DNA from: Nocardia gamkensis NBRC 108242
Lineage (GTDB): Bacteria > Actinomycetota > Actinomycetes > Mycobacteriales > Mycobacteriaceae
DNA length: 64,000 bases
Direction: 5' to 3'
NCBI RefSeq assembly: GCF_001612985.1
Contig: NZ_BDBM01000005.1
Coordinates: forward strand, 248,001 to 312,000
The position numbers and the translations under genes are program-made. The notes beneath the pieces are model-generated. The model worked only from the letters and a program-made list of their open reading frames with translations. It did not search any database and had not been told where the DNA came from. Below, in pieces: positions 15,300-22,701 of this stretch; position 1 is the first letter of the stretch, and each line of letters opens with the position of its first letter.

Positions 15300-16513
15300 G
15301 GACGCGCCTCGCGGGGCAGGCCGAGCACGCGCTCGGCGATGATGTTGCGCTGCACTTCGTTCGAACCTCCGTAGATGGTGTCGGCGCGGGTGAACAGATA
15401 CAGCCGCTGCCATTCGTCGAGATCGTCCTCGCCCGCCACCAGGCCGCGGGCGCCGAGCACGGCCATCGCCAGCTCGCCGAGGCCGCGATGCCAATTGGCC
15501 CAGAGCAGTTTCGCCACCGAGGCCTGGCCCGCGCCGTCGTCCACGCCCGCGCCTTCCATCGTGCGCATGGCGTGCGCGCGCAGCACTCGCAGCCCGACCC
15601 AGGCCCGATCGATCCGGTCGGCGATCAGCGGGTCGTCGGCCGCGCCGGTGCGGCGGGCCAATGCCTCGATGTCGGCCAGCTCCCGGGCGAACCGGATCTG
15701 CTGGCCCAAGGTGGAGATGCCGCGCTCGAAGGTGAGCGTGCCCATGGCGATGCGCCACCCGTCACCCGGCTCGCCGACCACCAGGTCGGCCGCGGTGCGG
15801 GCGTTGTCGAAGAAAACTTCGTTGAATTCCGACGTGCCGGTCAGCTGGATGATCGGGCGCACGTCGATGCCCGGCTGCTTCATCGGGACCAGCAGGTAGG
15901 ACAGGCCCTTGTGCCTGACGGACCCGCGCTCGGTGCGGGCGACGACGAAGCACCAGTCCGCGACGTGCGCGAGCGAGGTCCAGATCTTCTGCCCGTTGAT
16001 CGACCACTCGTCGCCGTCCAGGTGCGCTGCGGTGGTGATCGCGGCCAGGTCGGAGCCCGCGCCCGGTTCCGAATAGCCCTGGCACCACAGTTCTCCGACA
16101 TCGCGGATGCCCGGCAGGAACCGGTCCTTCTGCGCCTGGGTGCCGAACGCGAGCAGGGTCGGGCCGAGCAGTTCCTCGCCGACGTGCGACACCCGCGCGG
16201 GCGCGTTCGCCTTGGCGTACTCCTCGTGGAAGATCACCTGCTGGCGCACCGTGGCCTCGCGGCCGCCGTACTCCTTCGGCCAGCCCAGGCAGGTCCACCC
16301 GGCCGCGGCCAGGTGCCGGTCCCAGGCGAGGCGTTCGTCGAACGCCTCGTGTTCGCGGCCGGGACCGCCGAGGCCACGCAGCTCGCGGAAGTCCCCGTTG
16401 AGGTTCTCCTCCAGCCACTCGCGCACTTCGGCGGCGAATCGCTCGTCCTGCGCAGCGGAAAACCGCCCGTCCGGAGCGGCAGTGTCGGATTCTGAGGTCT
16501 GGATCGCACCCAC
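15296..16513 (-). CDS. fadE30: FadE30, acyl-CoA dehydrogenase
   Basis: 405-aa FAD-dependent acyl-CoA dehydrogenase. Typical motifs: WPKEYGGREATV, the FAD/substrate loop CQGYSEPGAGSDLA near residue 150, INGQKIWTSLAHVADWCF, and the C-terminal YGGSNEVQRNIIAERVLGLP. In HIP catabolism it acts on 5-OH-HIP-CoA. The start is GTG 16513: a TATCCT -10 hexamer (16520-16525, minus strand) stands exactly six bases before it, so the message is probably leaderless. First gene of the leftward unit, with ipdF overlapping behind it; divergent from fadD3. Confidence 0.88.
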   Translation of the reverse strand: MGAIQTSESDTAAPDGRFSAAQDERFAAEVREWLEENLNGDFRELRGLGGPGREHEAFDERLAWDRHLAAAGWTCLGWPKEYGGREATVRQQVIFHEEYAKANAPARVSHVGEELLGPTLLAFGTQAQKDRFLPGIRDVGELWCQGYSEPGAGSDLAAITTAAHLDGDEWSINGQKIWTSLAHVADWCFVVARTERGSVRHKGLSYLLVPMKQPGIDVRPIIQLTGTSEFNEVFFDNARTAADLVVGEPGDGWRIAMGTLTFERGISTLGQQIRFARELADIEALARRTGAADDPLIADRIDRAWVGLRVLRAHAMRTMEGAGVDDGAGQASVAKLLWANWHRGLGELAMAVLGARGLVAGEDDLDEWQRLYLFTRADTIYGGSNEVQRNIIAERVLGLPREARP

Positions 16514-16529
16514 GCCGGTAGGATAACCT

Positions 16530-16543
16530 ACCAAGCACTTGCT
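16530..16543. promoter_or_regulatory. KstR2 operator between fadE30 and fadD3
   Basis: ACCAAGCACTTGCT fits AnCAAGnnCTTGnT exactly. It sits in the 75-bp divergent gap and would control both fadE30-ipdF and the fadD3 operon. Confidence 0.85.
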
Positions 16544-16588
16544 TTGTAGAGCACTCGCATAAGTGACTCGCGGACGGTGAGGACAACC

Positions 16589-18142
16589 GTGACAACCCCT
16601 GCACAGACGACACCGATGGCACTGCACCACGCCGCTCGGACCTTCGGCGACGCCCCGGCGATCGCCGACGGCGAGGTCCGGCTGGACTGGACCCAATTGC
16701 TGGAGGCGGTCCAGGAAGTGGCGCGGGCGCTGATCGCGCGTGGCGTGCGGGTGGGCGACCGCGTGGCCATGTGGGCGCCCAATACGCACCACTGGGTGGT
16801 CGCCGCGCTGGCAGCGCACTACGCCGGAGCGGCACTGGTACCGCTGAACACCCGCTACGTGGCCGACGAGGCCGCCGACGTGCTCGGACGAGTGGACGCG
16901 AAGGCGCTGTTCATCGCGGGGCCGTTCCTCGGCCGCGACCGGCTCGCCGAACTGCGCACGACCGCGCCCGACCTGGCCATCGATACCGTGGTGGTGATCC
17001 CGGTCGAACCGGGCACCGAGAACACCGACATCGCCGCGCTGGACTGGTCGGAACTCGCGACCGTCGCCGCGCCGGTGACGCTGGTCGAAGCCGAGCAGCG
17101 CGCCGAGTCGGTGCGTCCCGACGACATCTCCGACATCCTGTTCACCTCGGGCACCACCGGCCGCAGCAAGGGCACCCTGGTCGCCCACCGGCAGGCGCTG
17201 TCGGTGGTGCGGGCCTGGGCCGAGTGCGCCACCTTGCGCGGCGACGACCGGTATCTGGTGGTGAACCCGTTCTTCCACAACTTCGGATACAAGGCGGGCA
17301 TTCTCGCCTGCTTGGTCACCGGGGCCACGATCATTCCGCAGGCCACCTTCGACGTGCCGGAGACGATGCGGCTGATCGGCGCGGAGCGGGTCACCGTGTT
17401 GCCCGGCCCGCCGACGATCTACCAGACGATCCTGGATTTCCCGCGCCGCTCCGAATTCGACCTGAGCTCGCTGCGGGTGGCCGTCACCGGCGCGGCGACG
17501 GTGCCGGTGGTGCTGATCGAGCGGATGCGCTCGGAGCTGGCCTTCGACGTCGTCATCACCGCCTACGGCCTGTCCGAGAGCGCGGGCTTCGGCACCATGT
17601 GCCGGGACGATGACGACGCCGAGACCATCGCGAACACCTGCGGCAGGCCGATCGCGGATTTCGAGCTGCGCCTCGGCGAGGCGGGCGAGGTCCTGCTGCG
17701 CGGGCCGAACGTGATGCTCGGTTACCTGGACGACCCGGACAGCACCGCGCAGACGATCGACGCCGACGGCTGGCTGCACACCGGCGACATCGGCACGATC
17801 GACGAGCGCGGGTACCTGAAGATCACCGACCGGCTCAAGGACATGTACATCTCCGGCGGCTTCAACGTCTATCCCGCCGAGATCGAACAGGCGCTGGCCC
17901 GGCTGGACGGCGTGGCCGAGTCGGCGGTGGTGGGCGTGCCCGACACGAGGATGGGCGAGGTGGGCAAGGCGTACGTGGTGCGCAAACCCGGCTCGGCGCT
18001 CACCGAGGAGCAGGTGCGCGCCCACGCGGCGACCGTGCTGGCCAACTTCAAGGTGCCGCGAATCGTCGAATTCCGCGACCAGCTGCCCTACAGCGCCGCC
18101 GGGAAAGTGCTCAAGCGTCAACTACGTGAGGAGAAGTCGTAA
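16589..18142 (+). CDS. fadD3: FadD3, HIP-CoA synthetase
   Basis: 517-aa ANL-superfamily acyl-CoA ligase. ATP loop FTSGTTGRSKGTL near residue 185, YGLSES near 325, GYLDDP and DGWLHTGDIG, RLKDMYISGGFNVYPAEIE, and the catalytic Lys in AAGKVLKRQLR near the end. FadD3 activates HIP (the perhydroindane propionate left after ring A/B removal) to HIP-CoA, which is also the KstR2 inducer, so this enzyme creates its own operon's signal. GTG 16589 is chosen for the GAGGA site 5-10 nt upstream; GTG 16577 is in the same frame. Its stop overlaps the next gene (TAATG). Confidence 0.92.
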   Translation: MTTPAQTTPMALHHAARTFGDAPAIADGEVRLDWTQLLEAVQEVARALIARGVRVGDRVAMWAPNTHHWVVAALAAHYAGAALVPLNTRYVADEAADVLGRVDAKALFIAGPFLGRDRLAELRTTAPDLAIDTVVVIPVEPGTENTDIAALDWSELATVAAPVTLVEAEQRAESVRPDDISDILFTSGTTGRSKGTLVAHRQALSVVRAWAECATLRGDDRYLVVNPFFHNFGYKAGILACLVTGATIIPQATFDVPETMRLIGAERVTVLPGPPTIYQTILDFPRRSEFDLSSLRVAVTGAATVPVVLIERMRSELAFDVVITAYGLSESAGFGTMCRDDDDAETIANTCGRPIADFELRLGEAGEVLLRGPNVMLGYLDDPDSTAQTIDADGWLHTGDIGTIDERGYLKITDRLKDMYISGGFNVYPAEIEQALARLDGVAESAVVGVPDTRMGEVGKAYVVRKPGSALTEEQVRAHAATVLANFKVPRIVEFRDQLPYSAAGKVLKRQLREEKS

Positions 18143-19047
18143 TGTCGGAACCGGCAACCCCGAACGAGGGTCCGGCGATCCCGGACGAAGGTGAAGTCGT
18201 CACCTATGAGCGGCGCGGTCGCGTCGCGATCGTCACGCTGAACCGGCCGGACTACCGCAACGCGCAGAACTCGGTGATGACCTACGCCATCGACGCCGCC
18301 TTCGAGCGCGCCGTGGAGGACCCCGAGGTCGGCGTGATCGTGCTGGCGGGCAACGGTAAACACTTCAGCGCCGGGCACGACATCGGCACGCCGGGCCGCG
18401 ATCACCATGTGCGGTACCAGAACAAAGCGGCGCTGTGGTGGGACCACGTGGACCGGGCCGGTGGCGATCAGCGCTTCGCCCGGGAACTCGAGGTCTACCT
18501 CGGCATGTGCAGGCGCTGGCGGGAGATTCCGAAGCCGACCATCGCCATGGTGCAGGGCGCCTGCATCGCGGGCGGGCTCATGCTGGCCTGGGTGTGCGAT
18601 CTGATCATCGCCTCCGACGACGCGTTCTTCTCCGATCCCGTAGTCCGCATGGGCATTCCGGGCGTCGAGTACTTCGCGCACCCGTGGGTGATGGGTCCGC
18701 GCGCGGCCAAGGAATTCCTGTTCACCGGCGACCGGTTCGGCGCCGCGCAGGCCAAGGAATGGGGCATGGTCAACCGGGTGGTGCCCCGCGCCGAGCTGGA
18801 GACCGAGACGCTGGCGCTGGCCGAGAAGATCGCCATGATGCCGCAGTTCGGTCTCGCGCTGACGAAGAAGGCGGTCAACCAGGCCGAGGACCTGATGGGC
18901 ATGCGGTCGGGCATGGACTCGGTCTTCGGGCTGCACCACTTCGCGCACGCGCACAACGCCGAAGTCGGCGCCGACTCCCTCGGCGGCATGAACGCCAAGT
19001 CGATGAAGGCGTCGGCGGGCACCGCAGAACAGAACGGAACGACGTAG
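18142..19047 (+). CDS. Crotonase-family protein (enoyl-CoA hydratase/isomerase-like), catalytic Glu pair absent
   Basis: 301-aa crotonase fold, longer than the usual 250-260 aa because of an N-terminal extension and a C-terminal tail. Oxyanion-hole parts FSAGHDI and GACIAGGLMLAW are kept, but the two positions that hold catalytic glutamates in hydratases read Leu (AGGLMLA) and Val (SDPVVRMG). It also has an inserted WWDHVDRAGGDQRFAREL segment near residue 95. It may therefore be a hydrolase or C-C bond enzyme rather than a hydratase. It overlaps fadD3 by one base and fadE31 by one base (TAGTG), so it is an integral operon member. It is unlike EchA20, the short crotonase of the mycobacterial regulon. 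Confidence 0.85.
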   Translation: MSEPATPNEGPAIPDEGEVVTYERRGRVAIVTLNRPDYRNAQNSVMTYAIDAAFERAVEDPEVGVIVLAGNGKHFSAGHDIGTPGRDHHVRYQNKAALWWDHVDRAGGDQRFARELEVYLGMCRRWREIPKPTIAMVQGACIAGGLMLAWVCDLIIASDDAFFSDPVVRMGIPGVEYFAHPWVMGPRAAKEFLFTGDRFGAAQAKEWGMVNRVVPRAELETETLALAEKIAMMPQFGLALTKKAVNQAEDLMGMRSGMDSVFGLHHFAHAHNAEVGADSLGGMNAKSMKASAGTAEQNGTT

Positions 19048-20189
19048 TGGATCTGGATCTCGACCAGGCGACCCAGGAATTCCAGCGGGAGGTCCGCGAA
19101 TTCCTCGCCGCGAACAAACCCGCGAAACCGCTGGCCTCGATGGACACGAAGGCCGGATTCGAGGCGCACCGCGCCTGGGAGCGCACCCTCGCCGACGCCC
19201 GGCTCTCGGTGGTCGCCTGGCCGGAGGAGTTCGGCGGGCGCGACGCCTCGCTGCTGGAATGGGTGCTGTTCGAGCAGGAGTACTACGCGGCGGGCGCGCC
19301 GGGGCGGGTCAGCCAGAACGGCATATTCCTGCTGGCCCCGACGCTGTTCGAACACGGCACGCCCGAACAGCTGGAGCGGATCATGCCGCGTATGGCGCGC
19401 GGCGACGACATCTGGGCGCAGGCCTGGTCGGAGCCGGAAGCGGGCAGCGACCTGGCCGGTATCCGCTCGACGGCCCGGCGCACCAGCGGCGGCTGGCTGC
19501 TGAGCGGCCAGAAGACCTGGAGTTCGCGCGCCTCCTTCGCGGACTGGGCGTTCGGGCTGTTCCGCAGCGATCCCGAGGCCGAGCGGCACAAGGGACTCAC
19601 CTACGTGATGTTCCCGCTGACCGCCGACGGCGTGTCGGTGCGCCCGATCCCGCAGTTGGACGGCGAACCCGGCTTCGCGGAGATTTTCCTCGACGACGTG
19701 TTCGTGCCCGACCGCGACGTGATCGGCGCACCCGGCGAGGGCTGGCGGGTGGCGATGAGCACCTCCAGCAACGAACGCGGCCTCTCGCTGCGCAGCCCCG
19801 GCCGGTTCAGCGCCACCGCCCAGCGGCTGATCGATCTGTGGCGCGAGGCGGGCGACGAGGACAACACCGCACAACGCGACGCCGTGGTGGACGCCTGGAT
19901 CGGTAGCGAGGCCTACCGGCTGCACACCTTCGGCACGGTCACCCGCCTCGACGAGGGCGGCAAGCTGGGCGCGGAATCCTCGATCACGAAGGTCTTCTGG
20001 TCCGAGCTGGACATCGCCATGCACGAGACCGCGCTCGACGTGCTCGGCGCGTCCGCGGAACGTTCCGGGCCGTGGACCGACGGATACCTGTTCGCGCTGT
20101 CCGGCCCGATCTACGCGGGCACCAACGAGATCCAGCGCAACATCATCGCCGAGCGGCTGCTCGGACTACCGAGAGGAAGCAGCCGATGA
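19047..20189 (+). CDS. fadE31: FadE31, acyl-CoA dehydrogenase
   Basis: 380-aa acyl-CoA dehydrogenase of the large-subunit kind: WPEEFGGRDASL, AQAWSEPEAGSDLAG near residue 130, LSGQKTWSSRASFADWAF, and a complete C terminus YAGTNEIQRNIIAERLLGLP. In Mycobacterium FadE31, FadE32 and FadE33 are encoded together and serve C/D-ring breakdown; such FadE proteins usually form heteromers of one complete and one degenerate subunit. The GTG start shares the G of the upstream TAG stop; its own TGA overlaps the fadE32 ATG (ATGA). Confidence 0.9.
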   Translation: MDLDLDQATQEFQREVREFLAANKPAKPLASMDTKAGFEAHRAWERTLADARLSVVAWPEEFGGRDASLLEWVLFEQEYYAAGAPGRVSQNGIFLLAPTLFEHGTPEQLERIMPRMARGDDIWAQAWSEPEAGSDLAGIRSTARRTSGGWLLSGQKTWSSRASFADWAFGLFRSDPEAERHKGLTYVMFPLTADGVSVRPIPQLDGEPGFAEIFLDDVFVPDRDVIGAPGEGWRVAMSTSSNERGLSLRSPGRFSATAQRLIDLWREAGDEDNTAQRDAVVDAWIGSEAYRLHTFGTVTRLDEGGKLGAESSITKVFWSELDIAMHETALDVLGASAERSGPWTDGYLFALSGPIYAGTNEIQRNIIAERLLGLPRGSSR

Positions 20190-21214
20190 GATTCGCGCTC
20201 AGCCCCGAACAACTCGATTTCGGCGCCAGCCTGCGCAAACTGCTGGAGGCGGGCCGCGCGCCCGCCGCCGTGCGCGCGTGGGCATCGGGCGATAGCGGGC
20301 CGGGTCGCGCGCTGATCCGGCAGCTGGCCGATGCCGGTGTGCTCGGACTGGCCGTCGCGGAGCAGCACGGCGGCATCGGCGCCGAGCCGATCGATCTGGT
20401 TGTGGCGTTCCAGGAACTCGGGCGCGCAGCCGTGCCCGGACCGCTGGTGGAGACCGCCGCGGCGATTCCCGCGCTGCTGCAAGCGCTTCCCGACCAGGAT
20501 CTGGCGGCACGGTGGTTGCCCGGCTTCGCCGAGGGCGCGGCGCTCGGCACCGTCGCCTTCGCGCCGCCCGGCCCCGGCGTCGCCCTGGACGCCGACACCG
20601 CCGAAGTGGTCCTGCTGGCCGGCGAGAATCAGCTGTCCACCGGGAACCGCACCGGCCTGGTGCGATCGGTCGATCCCGCCCGCCGCTTGTTCACGGTCGC
20701 CGCGACCGAGACCGTCGCCGAGGGCGATCAGGTCCGCGCGGCCGCCGCCGCGGGCTTCGACACCGGCGCGCTGGCCTGCGCGGCCCAGCTGCTCGGCGCC
20801 GGAAAGGCGCTGCTGCACGCGTCGACCGAATACTCCAAGCAGCGCAAGCAGTTCGGTAAGCCGATCGGCGAGTTCCAGGCCGTGAAGCAGAAGCTCGCGG
20901 ATGTGCTGATCGCGCTGGACTTGGCCGAGCCACTGCTCCACCGGGCCGCGCTGACCATGGCCGGAACCACCCGGAGCCGGGATGTGTCGGCCGCCGTGAT
21001 CGCCTGTGGCGATGCCGCCTACCGCGCGGCTCGCGCCGCCCTCCAGGTGCACGGCGCGATCGGTTATACCGCCGAGTACGACCTCTCCCTGTGGCTGACC
21101 AAGGTGACCGCACTGCGTTCGGCCTGGGGCACACCGGATCTGCACCGTGCCCGGATCGCACGGGCGCTTCGGGAGGACACCGATTCCGATCGCGCCGCGC
21201 GAGGCATCGCATGA
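20186..21214 (+). CDS. fadE32: FadE32, acyl-CoA dehydrogenase (short subunit)
   Basis: 342-aa acyl-CoA dehydrogenase of the shortened type found as partner subunits: N-terminal helices (FALSPEQLDFGASLRKLLEAGRA), a reduced middle beta domain, the FAD/AMP-contact helix KQRKQFGKPIGEFQAVKQKLAD near residue 220, and the closing HGAIGYTAEYDLSLWLTKV. The start ATG overlaps fadE31 by 4 nt. Its TGA (21212-21214) overlaps an ATG at 21211 that opens the first of three repeat-encoded mini-ORFs, so the usual ATGA link to fadE33 has been moved 222 bp apart. Confidence 0.9.
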   Translation: MRFALSPEQLDFGASLRKLLEAGRAPAAVRAWASGDSGPGRALIRQLADAGVLGLAVAEQHGGIGAEPIDLVVAFQELGRAAVPGPLVETAAAIPALLQALPDQDLAARWLPGFAEGAALGTVAFAPPGPGVALDADTAEVVLLAGENQLSTGNRTGLVRSVDPARRLFTVAATETVAEGDQVRAAAAAGFDTGALACAAQLLGAGKALLHASTEYSKQRKQFGKPIGEFQAVKQKLADVLIALDLAEPLLHRAALTMAGTTRSRDVSAAVIACGDAAYRAARAALQVHGAIGYTAEYDLSLWLTKVTALRSAWGTPDLHRARIARALREDTDSDRAARGIA

Positions 21215-21288
21215 GCGGTCAGGCCCGGAGGCGGCAGCGAAGCGTAACCACGCAGGGCTCCCGCTCATGCGCGAAAGGACACCGATGA
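21211..21288 (+). CDS. Repeat-encoded mini-ORF 1 (25 aa)
   Basis: 25-residue basic peptide beginning MSGQARRRQRSVTTQ and ending CAKGHR. ATG overlaps the fadE32 stop (ATGA) and TGA overlaps the next mini-ORF start (ATGA). Most likely a translational relay rather than a functional peptide. Confidence 0.35.
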   Translation: MSGQARRRQRSVTTQGSRSCAKGHR

Positions 21289-21362
21289 GCGGTCAGGCCC
21301 GGAGGCGGCAGCGAAGCGTAACCACGCAGGGCTCCCGCTCATGCGCGAAAGGACACCGATGA
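21285..21362 (+). CDS. Repeat-encoded mini-ORF 2 (25 aa)
   Basis: Identical in sequence to mini-ORF 1, with its own AAAGGA site 5-10 nt before the ATG supplied by the first repeat. Coupled at both ends by ATGA overlaps. Confidence 0.35.
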   Translation: MSGQARRRQRSVTTQGSRSCAKGHR

Positions 21363-21436
21363 GCGGTCAGGCCCGGAGGCGGCAGCGAAGCGTCACCACG
21401 CAGCGCTCCCGCTCATGCGCGAAAGGACACCGATGA
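21359..21436 (+). CDS. Repeat-encoded mini-ORF 3 (25 aa)
   Basis: Differs from copies 1-2 by one residue (Gly to Arg at position 16; the GTA to GTC change is silent). Its TGA at 21434-21436 overlaps the fadE33 ATG at 21433, completing the relay from fadE32 to fadE33. Confidence 0.35.
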   Translation: MSGQARRRQRSVTTQRSRSCAKGHR

Positions 21437-22536
21437 GCACCGCCGAACACCAGGAATTCCTCGCCTCGGTGCGGGCGCTGCTGACCAAGCACGCCGGGTC
21501 GGCGGCGGTGCGCGCCGCGATGGACACCGAACTCGGCTACGACCCGGCCCTATGGCGGCTGCTGTGCGAGCAGATCGGCGTCGCCGCGCTGGCGATCCCC
21601 GAGGAGTACGGCGGCTTCGGCGCGGGCTTGGTCGAATCCTCGCTGGTGGTGGGCGAATTGGGCCGCACGCTCGCCGGGGTGCCGATGCTCGGCTCGGCCG
21701 TGCTGGGCGCGCAGGCCGTGCTGCTGTCGGGTGACGCCGAAGCCTGCGCGCGGCTGCTGCCCGAGGCGGCGGAGGGCACGCGCACGATCGCGGTCTGCTG
21801 GGCGGACGAGCGCGGCTGGGACGAACCGGGCGTGCGTGAGACGGACGGCGCCCTCAACGGCACCGCGCACTACGTGCTCGACGGGATGTCGGCGGACACC
21901 CTCGTCGTCGTCACCCGGACCGGCCTGTTCGAGGTCGAGCCCGACGCGCCGGGTGTCACCCGGCGATCCGCGCCCACCATGGACCCCACCCGCAAGCTGG
22001 CCGAAGTCGATTTCGCCGACGTGCGCGCCCGACGGCTCGGCTCGGGCGACCAGGCGGCGGCCGTCGCCCGGCTGCGCCGCATCGCGTGGGCGGCGCTGGC
22101 CGCCGAGCAGGTCGGGGCCGCCGACCGCTGCCTCGAGATGACGGTGGAATACGCCAAGTCCCGGGTGCAGTTCGGCCGGGTGATCGGCAGCTTCCAGGCG
22201 CTCAAGCACCGGATGGCGGACATGTACGTGCTGCTGGAATCGGCCCGGTCCGCGTCCATCGCGGCGACCGCGGCGGTGGCGGCGGACAGCCCGTCGGCCG
22301 CCGAAGACGTCTGGGCCGCCCGCGTGCACTGCTCGGAGGCGCTCACCGCCATCGCGGCCGAGACCGTTCAGCTGCACGGCGGCATCGCGATCACCTGGGA
22401 ACACGACGCGCATCTGTTCTTCAAGCGCGCCCACGGGGACGCGCAACTGTTCGGCGCCGCGCACCGTCCGGTGGCGCAGCCCGCTCGAGCCGGGGCAGGG
22501 GCGCGCCGGGGCGACGGCGCGCCCTGTCTCGAGTAG
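21433..22536 (+). CDS. fadE33: FadE33, acyl-CoA dehydrogenase (short subunit)
   Basis: 367-aa acyl-CoA dehydrogenase partner subunit: ALAIPEEYGGFGAGL near residue 60, a reduced middle domain, KSRVQFGRVIGSFQALKHRMAD near 240, and HGGIAITWEHDAHLFFKRAHGD near 320. ATG 21433 is chosen because it is preceded by GAAAGGA and by the ATGA junction with the third mini-ORF; an in-frame ATG at 21415 lies inside the repeat and is less likely. The last 25 residues are low-complexity Ala/Arg/Gly. It ends the fadD3 operon. Confidence 0.9.
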   Translation: MSTAEHQEFLASVRALLTKHAGSAAVRAAMDTELGYDPALWRLLCEQIGVAALAIPEEYGGFGAGLVESSLVVGELGRTLAGVPMLGSAVLGAQAVLLSGDAEACARLLPEAAEGTRTIAVCWADERGWDEPGVRETDGALNGTAHYVLDGMSADTLVVVTRTGLFEVEPDAPGVTRRSAPTMDPTRKLAEVDFADVRARRLGSGDQAAAVARLRRIAWAALAAEQVGAADRCLEMTVEYAKSRVQFGRVIGSFQALKHRMADMYVLLESARSASIAATAAVAADSPSAAEDVWAARVHCSEALTAIAAETVQLHGGIAITWEHDAHLFFKRAHGDAQLFGAAHRPVAQPARAGAGARRGDGAPCLE

Positions 22537-22565
22537 CTGTCGGCGGCTGAGCCGATGAACTAAGA

Positions 22566-22581
22566 TGTGACACGCGCCACA
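22566..22581. promoter_or_regulatory. CRP-like palindrome
   Basis: TGTGACACGCGCCACA resembles the actinobacterial cAMP-receptor-protein site TGTGAnnnnnnTCACA with one mismatch. It lies 120 bp upstream of the FAD oxidase start in the gap 22537-22701. Could be coincidental. Confidence 0.35.
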
Positions 22582-22701
22582 TGCGCATAGGCGGGGATGC
22601 GTTTTCCAGTGGCACCGCAGGTCGGGATCGGTGCCGTCACGAGTCGAACTGCCGACTCGTCACCCAACAAGTCGTCGGGGCCCACCAGCTGGGAGGATGC
22701 C

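Larger units (their letters stand above)
21211..21432 (+). repeat. Three tandem 74-bp repeats between fadE32 and fadE33
   Basis: Exactly three head-to-tail 74-bp units start at 21211, 21285 and 21359. Copies 1 and 2 are identical; copy 3 has two changes (GTAACC to GTCACC, CAGGGC to CAGCGC). Each unit begins ATGAGCGG and later has CCGCTCAT, an inverted pair that makes a 58-nt hairpin; in copy 1 the arms extend to 11 bp (CGCATGAGCGG / CCGCTCATGCG). Each ends with a GCGAAAGGACACCG ribosome site before the next ATGAGC. The core GGCCCGGAGGCGGCAGCGAA recurs with few changes at 56258. Confidence 0.95.

Noticed and set aside
18142..19047. Naming the crotonase echA20
   Set aside because: EchA20 is a shorter protein with a different N terminus and lies beside ipdAB in Mycobacterium; motifs here do not match.
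21211..21432. CRISPR array
   Set aside because: Units are contiguous 74-bp repeats without spacers, and no cas gene is present.
21415..21432. ATG 21415 as the fadE33 start
   Set aside because: It lies within the repeat and adds only MRERTP; the ATG at 21433 has the ribosome site and the ATGA junction.
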